Positions 20,538 through 31,732 of a stretch of DNA of 64,000 bases are shown in pieces; the first letter of the stretch is position 1, and each line of letters opens with the position of its first letter. The stretch is taken from assembly GCF_964204645.1 (NCBI RefSeq), contig NC_134034.1:1768072-1832071 (forward strand), in the 5' to 3' direction. The stretch comes from Tubulanus polymorphus. Taxonomy: Eukaryota > Nemertea > Palaeonemertea > Tubulaniformes > Tubulanidae. The position numbers and the translations under genes are program-made. The notes beneath the pieces were generated by a model that had not been told where the DNA came from, made no database searches, and worked only from the letters and a program-made list of their open reading frames with translations.

Positions 20538-23500
20538 ATGAGCGACTCGGAAGATAACAGATCCCCGAAACATTCTCCCGTTAAACAGGTAAATAGAACA
20601 TACTCGATTCATCGCTTTATTTCACGCGAAAAGTGCATTTTATCTCCGTTGTTTATTTTCAAGAAAACAACTTACTCTTCATTCACTCCAACTGAGTCCA
20701 ACGCGCCACAACTTGACCAACAACGGCACAAATCTCTTCTTTTGTCGAACTCTGTTAACAGTTTTGGATGGTTGGCTTGGGTTACAGGGTCGCAATTTAA
20801 GATCATGCAGGGATGAGGCCCGTCGAAATAAGAAAAACTGAACTATTCAAATTGATAGAAAATCATTTCAAATTCAAGTTGAATATTTATTCATTGATTG
20901 TGTAAAGCCTCACTTGCCGCAGTAGAACATGCCAGTAGCTACGAAAATGAATGATTAAATGAAGGCTATTTAAGTTGCCCAAAAACTTTTTTTTGGTATT
21001 ATGATAGTAGCCTCATGACATATACTGGCAGCGCCACCTTGTGACTGAATCTTCATCGTGGTTTCACTTTCAAAATCATATAACGTTACAAAAATGTCTA
21101 ATTTTTTTTTCCTTATTAAAAAGGAGAATCACAAAGATGACGAAAACGGCAAAGATGACTCGAAATCAAAATCGCGGTCGAGGTCGCGATCGGCCAGTCG
21201 ATCCAAGTCGAAATCGAGGTCGCATTCGAGGTCGCGAGGTCGTTCGTATTCGCGATCGCGGAGCAGAAGCCATCGTAGGAGTCGCAGCCGATCTCACAGT
21301 CCGTATTCCAGACGCAAGTCATATCGAAATAAACAGTAAGTAAACCTTATACAGGCCCTACCAACTCGGGGTGGCGCCACTGATCTTAGAAAAACTGAGA
21401 AACTGTTTAGAATCAGAAAAATCTGGAAAAAAAATCAGGAAAGACTCGGGGGCCCAGTTCCACAAAAAGGTTTAACTCTTAAATCGATTTAATTTCTTCA
21501 TTAATTCAGTTTATCTTAAATCGATTTAGGCCTTAATCCCTTTTGTGAAACTGGGCCCAGGAAAATGCGATCGATTTTACCAAAGATCTAGAGAACTCTA
21601 GGCCGGTTGCATAGTCATGGCTTAGACTTAAGACCAGTCTGAGACCAACTAAGTTCTATAGCCAATCTAACAACTTAAGACCAGTCTTAAGATTTAAGAC
21701 CACTTTTTGACTTAAGTCATGGCTTAGACTTAAGACCAGTCTAAGACGAACTAAGTTCTATAGCCAATCTAACAACTTAAGACAAGTCTTAAGATTTAAG
21801 ACCACTTTTTGACTTAAGTCATGGCTTAGACTTAAGACCAGTCTAAGACGAACTAAGTTCTATAGCCAATCTAACAACTTAAGACCAGTCTTAAGATTTA
21901 AGACCACTTTTTGACGTAAGTCACGACTTTGCGACTGGTTCGAGGGATTTCGGATATTGACCTCGTGTTTCTTTATCTAAACTTGATTCGATGAAAAATG
22001 AATGAGTTGAAACATTTTAATCCTAGAAATTTCTCTGATTCAATCACTCGGGTAATTTTGCGAAACAACATGGAAAATTCGGGTAAATTTCAGGGGATTT
22101 ATAAACGGCTGGAAAGTGCCACCCTGTTCACAAATTTCAAAAGAAGGCGCTTCAATCGCTAATATGTTCCCAACGATCTCTCGTTCGCACCTGCTCCGGT
22201 TGATAACGCTCTATTACGTAACTATGGTAACTGATATTGATTTGTAGTTCGCGTAGTCGCAGTAGATCGTACAGCCCGTCGTCGTCGCGTCGCCGTGGCA
22301 GCCGCAGAGACAGCGGACGTTACTACCGCAGCGGACGCAGTCACAGTAGATCTCCGATGTCCGGCAGGCGACGTCACATGGCCAACAGAGTAAGTTCGAC
22401 TAATTCAAAAATGGCGGCTAAAAATTCGGACGATCATCGCTTAGGCGGTACTAATGTCTATTTCAACTTGACTTCGGAGATCACGTGGCCTAGCTCAGTC
22501 AGTTTTGGTAGTACATACCTGATAAAAGTCTTATTAGGACCAGTAAGCGCTGGCATTTGACCTAAAACGATGATTTTTAATCCAGTTCAAACTGTATTGA
22601 AGGATATCCAAAAGTCTTCATTGAAAGGGCATTATCTGGCGCTCAATTCACCGCAATATCTGATAGCACTAGTACTAAGTCTAATGCACTCCCGATGACA
22701 AGAGTGCTGTTCAAGATTTCTAGGTGATCTAGGCCTTATAATGAATGTGCCTAAGAAATTTTGTTTTGAAAAATATCACCAATTTAATATGGCTGCTAGG
22801 TGGCAGTGTTTATCTAGTGACTGTATAAGTCTCTGTCTGATTTTTACGATGATCCAGATACGAATAAATGCATCTATTTGTTAAAGTGAACTTGTTAAAT
22901 ATGGCTGCGAGGCAGTCGTTAATGTTTATTTCATGCGCGTCTGATTTGTAGGATGATCCCGATCTGATTTGTAGAGCATGATCTAGATCCGAATAAATGC
23001 TGTCATAATAGACAAAATGAAATTTATTAAATATGGCTGCAAGGCAGTCGTCAATGTTTATTTTATCTATTTGTAGGATGATCCCGATCCGAACCGGTGT
23101 TTAGGGATATTCGGATTGAGTTTATACACGCAGGAACGTGATTTGAAGGAGGTATTTCAGCGTTACGGCTCGGTGGATGAGGTGCAGGTCGTATACGACC
23201 ACCGCACCGGTCGGTCGCGAGGGTTCGCATTCCTCTACTACAGAAACTCCGAGGACGCTAAAGTCGTAAGTTCACTCTTCGTTTGTATTTGATGGCTGCC
23301 TCCATAAATCCCCCTATGACATCATCATCTTCCCTAAATAGCCTGTTTAATATACCCTTCGTTATTGAATGGCTGCCTCCGCAAATCCCCCTATGACATC
23401 AATTCGATTTGATTTATTTAGACCGTTATATGAAACATGGCCACTTCGTAAATCCTCCTATGACATCATCAAATTGTTCATTAGTTAGCAACTTGATCTG

Positions 23501-25832
23501 TTATTGATAGACACTTCTAGCATAGATGACTGGCTCCATAAATCCCCCTATGACATCATCAAATTGTTCGTTATTTGGCAATTTGATCTGTTATTAATAT
23601 ACACTTCTAGAATAGATGACTGGCTCCATAAAAATAAATCCCCCTATGACATCATTCAAACAGAACTATTCATATGATTTATAAACACTTCCAGAAGATG
23701 TCGGCCTTCATAAATCCCCCTATGACATCATCAAATTGATTCATACATATAAATTCAGGTGTATTGAGATGATTGTATTGGTCGTATTGTATCGTATTGT
23801 AGGCTAAAGAGAGGTGTAATGGTATCGAGATCGATGGCAGACGTATTCGAGTTGATTTCTCAATTACAGAACGAGCTCACACCCCGACTCCCGGAATATA
23901 CCTCGGCAAATCGACGTAAGTCTATTATTAACCCTACATCATCTAACTACGCAACAGAGGAAATACATGGAAAACTCAGGGAAACAGAAATCTAGAACAA
24001 ATTTGGGGACATTGTCCGACAACTTCGGGAATGAATAGGGAAGGATATTTTAAACCCAGAAATTTCTCTGATTCACTTGGGGAATTTTGTGTAATCGCAT
24101 GGATAAATCTGAAAGTCCCGCGGATCTGCGTTGTATAACCCTAATTTTAGGTTCACCGTTGGTTGTATTATTACGTGACGACGTCTCACGATCGGTCGTT
24201 TCTGTTTGTGATTATAGGGGGCGTGGATATCGGCGTTCGCCGTCGCCGCGTTACAGCCGCAGCAGCCGTCACTACAGTCGCCGCTCGCGATCAAGGTCAA
24301 GGTCGTATTCGCCTCGTAAGTAGCCGTCGTGTCGTCGTGTCGCCTCTCTTCCTCTCTCCGACCTCCCTCCGACCGGGAAGGGAGGTTTTTGTCCCGAACT
24401 GAAGCAGAGTTGTTGTCGTGGTTTTGTTTGTAGTTCGTAGGCAGTGTTCTCCATATAGGCTGTGTTGGAATTTTAAAAGGGGCCGCATTATAACACGGGG
24501 GGGGCTTTCGATGCCTCTGAAAATACGGACAATTTAATTCAACTTAATTTCGGAGTAATCTTCTATTTTTCACTGTAGCTCAATATATCAATATTTCATA
24601 AGCATTAGGAAGATATTGACACCCGCTCAGGTAGAGGGGTAGCAGATATTTTATAAGGGGTGCAGCAGATTTTCACAGGGTCGGATGTAAAAATGAAAGG
24701 GGGTGGCTGCCCCTCTAAAATCTCATGTGGAGAACACTGAATAAGTATAGTTAAAACCCGGTTTAGTCGTGGTTAGTTATGTCATCTCTATTGGTATTTC
24801 TGATTTTATCTGCCAAGTCTTAAGTCATCATTTTGGATAAGTCGTCAAAAGCAATGATGGTCACAGCTCCGACGACTTTTGCGGGTTTGGCAATCTGAAG
24901 TCGGCATTGTCGTCTCTATTTTTGTAAAAGATTTGATAAACTAAGCGTAAGTCGTTGATAAGTCGGCAGTTAATGATCGTCACAAATATTGACGACTTTA
25001 GCGCGAGTTTCAGTGTAGTTAGTTCCTTTGTGTTTTTTTTTTTTAATCGACTTGAGAAAAAGAAACTATGAAATTGATGTTTTTTTAATTTTTGGTACAG
25101 AAAACTCTGGACCCAGTTTCATGACAAAAAGTTCTAGCTCAAATTTGTTTTTCCTCGTTGAGGAAAGTGTGAAGTGACCATTTTGAAAGGTCACTTCACA
25201 CTTAATTGATTCCTAAATTTTAGGAATTAAACCTAAGATTTAAGTTTTGCTTTTATCATGACACTGGGCCTGCTGTTAGCGCTTGGTTCCACAGTTGCTC
25301 TAATGAGCTGGAGATAATTTTAGACATATGATTTCCAACAATTCCACCACAGTGCGGTGTATCATGGACATCTCACCATGGTGCGGTGTATCGTTAGTCA
25401 CTAATATTAAGCTGTGGGATCATTCATTAATTACGTACGCATAAGATTTGAAATTTTCAATCCCCCTCTGTGCGCAAAATCGGCCATTTTTTCATATACA
25501 TTAAGCATTACAGTACGCAATTGCACCGACCCCCTCCCCCTCCCTCTAATGCGTACGTATTAAATGAATGACCCCTGTGTTTGACAGATGCCGCCATCTT
25601 TCAATGGAGATAATATCTGATTAATAGTTAAATCAATAGATCAAATCAATAAATCAAATAGTTATATCCATACACCGCGGTGCGATGTATTGGCTGGCAT
25701 CCTGTATGAACTGTGCAGCCGGGTGCGGCGGTGTCACTACCGAAGAAGAACAAATCGATAATTTTCCTCGGATGGAAAGACGCCTCGTATTCTGACGCGA
25801 GCCTTCTTTATATTTCTTTTCTAGGTTATTAA
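20538..25832 (+). CDS. tra2: Transformer-2 SR-like splicing regulator (270 aa)
   Basis: Seven exons: 20538-20588, 21124-21335, 22248-22389, 23077-23265, 23803-23915, 24218-24315, 25825-25832. Phases agree. The protein starts [12 protein letters not shown], then an RS-rich domain (about 30-130), an RRM (about 140-218) with RNP2 LGIFGL and RNP1 RGFAFLYY, the TRA2 signature linker [12 protein letters not shown], and a second RS domain ending RSRSYSPR. This RS1-RRM-RS2 order and the linker are diagnostic of TRA2, a nuclear factor that binds GAA-rich exonic enhancers. The final exon adds just GT TAT TAA, giving the end SPRY, close to SPRRY of vertebrate TRA2. Reading on past 24315 instead gives SPRK and TAG at 24321-24323. 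Downstream AATAAA candidates are 27333 and 28209. Confidence 0.93.
21449..21560. mobile_element. Fold-back MITE with GGGCCCAGTTCCACAAAAAG termini
   Basis: Left GGGCCCAGTTCCACAAAAAG and right CTTTTGTGAAACTGGGCCC pair, with inner TTAAATCGATTTAA arms. Same family as 5245-5353. It lies in Transformer-2 intron 2. Confidence 0.8.
21605..21925. repeat. Three copies of a ~105-bp GACTTAAGACCAGTCT repeat
   Basis: Three tandem units contain TCATGGCTTAGACTTAAGAC, CTAAGTTCTATAGCCAATCT and AAGATTTAAGACCACTTTTT. Each has internal inverted symmetry (CTTAAGACCAGTCTTAAG). Related sequence is at 35225-35830, 41055-41280 and 27705-27765. Confidence 0.85.
22450..22625. mobile_element. Left-half fragment of the CTAATGTCTATTTCAAC element
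   Basis: Starts CTAATGTCTATTTCAACTTG and retains the TTTTGGTAGTACATACCTGA block found in the complete copy at 62250-62489 and the fragment at 13110. It has no right terminus. It lies in Transformer-2 intron 3. Confidence 0.75.
22755..23095. repeat. Imperfect repeats carrying copies of the exon 4 acceptor
   Basis: Three degenerate units of about 110 bp contain TTAAATATGGCTGC.AGGCAG, then a TTTGTAGGATGATCC-like acceptor and ATCCGAATAAATG. The real exon 4 acceptor (TTTGTAG then GATGATCCCGATCCGAA at 23077) is the last of these. See findings. Confidence 0.75.
23285..23745. repeat. Intronic repeats of CCATAAATCCCCCTATGACATCATC
   Basis: Six spaced copies of AAATCCCCCTATGACATCAT alternate with TTGATCTGTTATTRATA and CACTTCTAG blocks in Transformer-2 intron 4. 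Reverse-complement relatives lie in the methyltransferase 3' UTR at 18290-18480. Confidence 0.8.
25109..25270. mobile_element. Fold-back MITE with GGACCCAGTTTCATGACAAA termini
   Basis: Ends GGACCCAGTTTCATGACAAAA and TTTTATCATGACACTGGGCC pair, with an inner hairpin TGTGAAGTGACC / GGTCACTTCACA. Related by its termini to 5245 and 21449. It lies in Transformer-2 intron 6. Confidence 0.75.
25416..25575. mobile_element. MITE with GGGATCATTCATTAATTACG termini (copy 1)
   Basis: Termini GGGATCATTCATTAATTACGT and ACGTATTAAATGAATGACCCC are inverted. Interior contains CAAAATCGGCCATTTTTTCA and ACATTAAGCATTACAGTACG. Other copies are at 30595-30720, 31451-31595 and 36241-36443. It lies in Transformer-2 intron 6. 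Confidence 0.85.
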
Positions 25833-26839
25833 ACAAAAACGTGTAAAATATAAACGCCGCAAACTCCGTTTCGGTTTCCAGTCAGAGGAATCGTAGTTTT
25901 AAAAACCGTCGTATCTTATTCTTTAAAAAAAACGAGGTCGTCTCGACCTAATTATTTTGTATATGTAAAAAATGAATTCACGTTTCGCCTGAAATTTAGT
26001 TTTGTGTTCCGTGCTGTTTGTCACCATCACGTGGGTCGCGGAGAGGGTTGGGCTGAAGGGAACGCGGACCTGATTACGATGGCTGGGTCTGTTTGAGGTA
26101 TCCTTAATAATTTCAACTTGGCTTGAGAGGACACCAGGCGGCCTCGCTCAGTCGGTTTTACTAGCCTCAATCGCTGATCCTATATCAAAATACTCTCAAA
26201 ATCAGAAAGGTTTCTAGTTCCGAAATGGAAATACCGGTGTGAGGTAGTCAGGTCTGAGAAAGGGGGGGCAGTAGTGGATTTAGTTGATGATACAGAGTTA
26301 AAACGCGAACGTTTATATCGCTAAAATTAGTTCAGATGTATCCTAAAACTCGTGTACATAGAATCATCATATTGTAATTCGGTGTTTAAATCATTGTTGT
26401 GAACCTCGTCGTTCTCTGCAGTCATCGCAGTTTACCGTCAAACTTTGCTTAATTCGTCGTCTTTAAAGGCATTCGGTGGATCCTCGCTTGCCATAAGCGG
26501 AATTTGACCTCGATTGCCGCAGTAGGCGTTGGAGGTTGCCTGTTCAGTGACGTACTCGGGGAGAGGGGCAGATCGGGGGGGAATGGTGACATCTAAAGCC
26601 CTCTCATTTTGTCAATTAACAAAAATTGATGCATTTCAGTGCAGGATTACACTTTGTATTGCTTAAAAATGGTCACCTAATTGGTGAGGCCCAGTAAGTG
26701 CCGGACGGGAGTACGCCTATTTCGGCCCTTTTGTTATATGGCAAGTCGTTCAAAAATTGACCCCAGGATCTGTTCCTGGTACTAGTAATCTTTTCAAAAA
26801 GTCAACAAGGTTAATGATCACGCTATATAAATGTTTATG

Positions 26840-26888
<49 letters not shown>

Positions 26889-27155
26889 GATCACGCTCGC
26901 CCTCGCAGCGACTTAGCCGGGTTAACTAATTGCATCATTTCATTTGTTATGCCTGTAGAGCGTTGACTCTGATGACTGTAGACGTGCGCGTGGTTCCGTT
27001 GTGAAGAGGGACGACGGGGATCCGCTTCACAGGAGGTCAGGGGGGCCGTGTACGAGTACGGGTCAGTACGAGCCAGTGAGGGGATGTGTTTATTTTATGT
27101 AAGCCCTGTGCGCAGTGTATCTGTGTCCCCCCCCCTCGGACCCCGTCGTTTCTCG

Positions 27156-27250
27156 TCCTCCCGCGGCAGGGATTCGAACCTGATGGTGTCGTGTTGAGGC
27201 TCGGCCACGGCACAAAACCCTGTCGCACTAGACCGGATGCGTGGGGCTGG
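27156..27250 (-). mobile_element. tRNA-derived SINE-like sequence (copy A)
   Basis: On the minus strand: GGTCTAGTGCGACAGGGTTT (A-box like), then CCGTGGCCGAG, then a perfect B-box GGTTCGAATCC and CCTGCCGCGGG. A cloverleaf with normal stem lengths and anticodon loop could not be drawn, so this is a SINE or tRNA relic, not a tRNA gene. Confidence 0.55.
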
Positions 27251-27381
27251 TTTGCGCTCGAAAACTTGCCTCTTGTTTTAATCGCTGAGGTAAATTTCAC
27301 GGAAGAACTATAAATGGGAAAACCCGTGCTAAAATAAAACAGATCTGATTGGCTAATAATGACATCATCTAAGCTGCGCGT

Positions 27382-27470
27382 GTAGCTGCGCGCTCGGTCT
27401 AGTGCGGCAGGGTTTCGTACCGTGGCGAGTCTCGATGCTATCGGGTTCGAATCCCTGCCGGGGGAGGATG
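27382..27470 (+). mobile_element. tRNA-derived SINE-like sequence (copy B, opposite orientation)
   Basis: GGTCTAGTGCGGCAGGGTTT, ACCGTGGCGAGTCTCGATGC and GGGTTCGAATCCCTGCCG follow the same plan as copy A but on the plus strand, 130 bp away. GGCAGGG and CCCTGCC could pair. Likely the same SINE family inserted as an inverted pair. Confidence 0.55.
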
Positions 27471-29831
27471 GTCGTTCTTTTCTACATTAGACCTGGTTAA
27501 AATGATACCGGTTATCACTGTAAATAATATGTATACATTTACTATTCCAATTTTAATCGATTTTTGTAGTTAAAAAAAATTTGAGTTTTTTTTTTGCGGT
27601 TTGCTTCCTATGTGACAAGTTCGACCCGGGCTGTTGACTTCACTTTTTGCCTAAATTCATTCAATATGGCCACAAGGCAGCCTGCCTTTTATGTTCTTCA
27701 GTCATGGCTTTGACACTGTAGCCAGTCTTAGCAGATTTAAGACCACTTTTGGACTTATCTCAAAATAACCCAAAAAAACTGGGTTGCGGGTGCCGATCCA
27801 GAGGGTCCACTAGTTGCCGTTGAAGCCCCGCCAAAGCCTCCAGAAAAAATTGGGATCTATCAGGGGGTAATAAATTTATGGTTATATAAGCCTAACAACT
27901 CCTAATTATAGCCCTCGCAGAATGCTTCTCAGAAAGCCTCATTCTAAAAATTGTCCGCCAATTGATGTGTGAACCTGCCAAGCAAAATAAAACCTGGGCC
28001 TGGTCATGGAAGTGGGCGTGGAGGTCCCCTGGTCAAACCGGCCACTTATTTTTGCTGGGATTATTAAACATTTTTTGATAAAATCTGAAAGAACGAAATC
28101 TTTTTTAGTTCTGTTCATCGAAATATGATTTTTTCACGTAGCGAAACTTGTCGGCGATATTTTAACAATTCTTGTAAATCGTAAAGTAAATCGAATGAGT
28201 TGTATCGAAATAAAGAATACTTGTGATGTTTGCTGATTAAAAAAAAAAAATCTGAAATATTTTCTTTTTCTTCGTCATTTTTTTTTTATAGTGTCTTTTT
28301 TCCAGACTTGACTGAAAAAAAATTAACGCAATGATTTTATCTTGTATTGCAAAGGCTAGAAGAAAGAAAATTGTGTGCACTGAAAAATGAAAAATGAAAA
28401 ATTCGAAAATACTCTTGAAAACCCATGAAAAAACCCGGAAGAGAAAAAGCGAAAATTCGGTTGTTGAAAAACCAAAAATGAAAACCTCCGGATGAAAAAA
28501 TGAAAAAAAATTTTTCGGAAAAAAAAATTTTCGGAAAAAATCGCCGAAGAAATTGCGGAAGATTGAAACGAAACAAACAAAAAGAGAAACGAAAATTTGA
28601 CAAAAATAATTCCGGAAAGGTGAAGATTGTGGCGGGTAGGGGTTTCCCCAGTAAACGGGGATTCCCGCGCTCGGCCGTGGACTGAAGAATGTTCAGGGTA
28701 TAGTATTAAATCACCATCCTACTACCCCTATCGGTTTGACTGTAATTGAACTCTTCCACCTGTCGTCGGTCAAGTCGAGACTGACCGCTGTCCAGTCCAG
28801 TCCAGCATGCTTGTGTTACCAACCTGCTTTAAAGAACAACGATTGCAATAAAATGAATTTTAACCGTCGCGACTGTTCCGATTGGCTGGGGGACTTTAAC
28901 GGATTCACGTCTGCTCAAGTCAGATCTGTAAGGATGAAATTTGTCTTTGGCGGCTATGATGAAAAATATCTGAAGAAATCAGGGTCCAATTAGACAGTTG
29001 CGTTACAAATATCGCGTCAAACACATCTAATCAAGGTCCCTACGACTCCTGGATTCCTTGAAAATTCCTAGAAAATCCTTCAATTTGACCAAAATGCCTG
29101 GAACTCCTTTAAAACTGAATTTTGAGAAATACGCAATTAGAAATTTAGTAGACTACTCCTAAATTGATTATTTTTGCCAATTAGGCAGTTTACCGGTTAA
29201 CCGAGATAAACAGTACGGATTTAGGAGGAGTTTACAATAATTGGGATATGAAAGTGATGCAGACGCTTCCTCAAAATAGGAAACTTTCTCCTTCAAAACT
29301 CGGCCAATCTTCAGGGACCCTTTCTACGGAAATTGGAATAATTGAATAAATCTTTCGAACGAATACTATGAGTAACTGTAGCGTAACTGGGTCCGTATCA
29401 GTTTAATACGATTAGAAGTTGAGACATATTTCGTCGAACAAAGATCCGACTTGCGCCGGTCTGGGTCCGAATCTGGCGCCGGCTACGTCTGTTTTTCTCT
29501 GTGAAATATTTTAAACGTTTTTTTTTTTATATGAATTTTGAATATTGAAGCCTCGGAAGAAAGAAAAGAGAAAATTCTCTCTAGTATTGAACGCGACGGC
29601 TCTGTCTGAAAAGTTACGCGCGTGAAAATTGAAAAACCGAGGAAAAGAAAAAAACTAAACTCGGGGACCGCGGAGATCTTCGTCGTCGGTCTCGATTTTA
29701 AAACGAAGCGATCGTCACTAATTGGTTGAAAACACGAGGAACGGGAAGAATGGTTGCCGTCTCCGCCTGTCAATCATTCGCAGGAGACTCCGCCTTCTTT
29801 TCCGTTACCACTAACGTACGGAAGTTTTAAC

Positions 29832-29996
29832 CCAGGCCAGTTCTCGGTCAGTTATCCGACAAGAGTCCGGTTGCTCGAAAGTCGGTAAGTGTTAGTCAGC
29901 GGATAGTTCCTATAGCGACGATTTAAAGTTCATTGTTGCTAGGGAATTTATCCGCCGATTAACTTAACCAACGTTCGACCAACTGACCCGAGAATG
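29832..29996. mobile_element. Fold-back MITE, TCAGTTATCCGAC...CCAACTGACCC family
   Basis: The ends and inner blocks (GTGTTAGTCAGCGGATAG; TATCCGCCGATTAACTTAAC) follow the plan of 5349-5487. It is degraded but recognisable. Confidence 0.6.
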
Positions 29997-30594
29997 TTCA
30001 GCCATTTTCGATCGCGCTCCTCCGGGAGGTTGACATTTCTTGTCTTAACTTCCGAATGCGGTGATCAAGAAATAGATCATTCTTCTGGAAAGGGACAATC
30101 GAAAATGGACGGTTCATAAAAGTACATTCGATTCTTTATGCTTTAAATAGGTGCTCCTTTCACATAGAGGTCACGCGTACCTACGGCTTTAGTACGTACG
30201 CACTTTATGAACGATCCTGAAAGGGTTTTATCCAGGGAGGGGGGTTATTTTTAAACCATGGTCGGGTAGACGTGTCGTATGCCACTGCTGGTCAAATTTG
30301 TATTTTTATAACGCGATGCGATTTTTTGTGAATGAATAAAGATTTGCATTTATTTTAGAAGAAATGTTTTCATTCGTGGTTTCAGTGGCAGGACCTTGAT
30401 TTGTGCAAGCGTGTGGACTCCTCATCAATCTGCTGACTGGAACCACATTCCCCACAACCTGGAACCACTCAATCCCTCTCATAGACTACGATCTCTGCGC
30501 CCTGGAAATCCACCTCTTCTTCGAGAACATGTACTTAAGCAAAGGGTTTGATTGCCTCCTGTTAAACCCTGGCCACAGACCCTTCAATGGTCTA

Positions 30595-30720
30595 GGGATC
30601 ATTCATTTATTGCGTATGCATCAAGTTTGTTTCCCCCCTCCCCCCCCCCCCCCATTAAGCATTACTGTAGGCATTTACCTCTCCCTCCCCTAATGGGTAT
30701 GTAATAAATGAATGATCCCC
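30595..30720. mobile_element. MITE with GGGATCATTCATTTATTGCG termini (copy 2)
   Basis: Inverted ends GGGATCATTCATTTATTGCG and GTAATAAATGAATGATCCCC, interior interrupted by a C run. Member of the 25416 family. Confidence 0.8.
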
Positions 30721-30940
30721 TTCAAGATTTCTTGGGCAGCCAGGGAATAGACCAATAGACTGAAGGGTCTGTAGCCAAGGCCTCTGGTGTTCAGTAGGAG
30801 GCTATGTAACCCAGGAGAGTGAAGACATTGGTGAAAAGCAGACGGCGTAAAGTGTCCTGGCTGCAAATTTATAAAAGTCGGTCAGCGTTTTTATTCCATT
30901 TCAGTAAAACCATTGATAGAAACTGAAACAGATTCGAATA

Positions 30941-30946
30941 TTTATT
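30941..30946 (-). terminator. Candidate poly(A) signal of the TFPT-HMG gene
   Basis: TTTATT on the plus strand (AATAAA on minus), about 790 bp beyond the stop codon. Inferred. Confidence 0.35.
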
Positions 30947-31450
30947 TTTTATTTACAAAAAAAAACAAAACAACACACACGAACTTTCCATCGATAATGA
31001 ATGAAGAAGCAGCAGACGCGATGTTTGATGAGACAACGTTGAAACGGAACGAGAGAGAAATTATTAACTAGAAATGAAATAAATGCCGTTTAAAAATAGC
31101 ACCTCATATAAACGTGTCAACAGACTCAGTCAGGGGGGGGTTAGTCAAAGTCCACGGGGCCCCGCTGGGGAAACCAGACACTGTCTAGTGGCTGGTGCCC
31201 CCTAGTGACTCCCTGGTATTGACGCGGTCTCTACACATCAGTTAATTCTGGATAAAAAATTTCAATAAAGGAAATTATATCTTATTCCGAGGAAGTCGTT
31301 TATCTCGGTAAAACATAAATTGAATGGTTTTGTAGGCGAAATTCTTATCGTTTACGCAAAACTTGATTTCTCGCTGGGTAGAGAATAAACGCAGGTCCTG
31401 AATGTATCGATTTAGGTGTAGTTTACCGTACTACATCAAACTAAACTAGC

Positions 31451-31595
31451 GATCATTCATTTATTACGTACGCATAAAATTAGACGTTATCAACCCCCCC
31501 TCCCCCCTCTGTACGCAAAATCGGCCATTTTTCATGTACATTAAGCATAACAGTACGCAATTGCACTGACGCGTACGTAATAAATTAATGACCCC
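31451..31595. mobile_element. MITE with GATCATTCATTTATTACGTA termini (copy 3)
   Basis: Ends GATCATTCATTTATTACGTACG and CGTACGTAATAAATTAATGACC are inverted; interior retains CAAAATCGGCCATTTTTCAT. Member of the 25416 family, in the 3' UTR of the TFPT-HMG gene. Confidence 0.85.
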
Positions 31596-31732
31596 ATAGA
31601 CAAAAATTTATCAAATTACCTATTTCTCAAATTTGAAGGAAATTCAGGCATTTTGCTCAAATTAACAGAGTTTCTGTTAAGAAATCGAGTTGTAGGGACT
31701 CTGATAGGTGTAAAACTGGTAGGTGCTGCCCC

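Larger units (their letters stand above)
25833..31732. other. 5.9 kb without a recognised gene (Transformer-2 3' region and spacer)
   Basis: The first part should be Transformer-2 3' UTR, possibly to AATAAA at 28209-28214, which is followed about 25 bp later by an A run. A (GATT)n tract is at 26839-26886, two tRNA-like SINE sequences at 27156-27470, an A-rich low-complexity stretch at 28380-28600, fold-backs at 29832 and 30595, and a poly-C tract near 30635-30655. The end is the 3' UTR of the TFPT-HMG gene. Open frames of 60-96 codons here look random. Confidence 0.5.

Noticed and set aside
27156-27470. Functional tRNA genes
   Set aside because: B-boxes are perfect, but acceptor, D and anticodon stems of normal length cannot be formed; SINE or relic is more likely.
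30403-30693. 96-codon frame in the 30-kb spacer
   Set aside because: Runs through a MITE and a C-run; no protein features.
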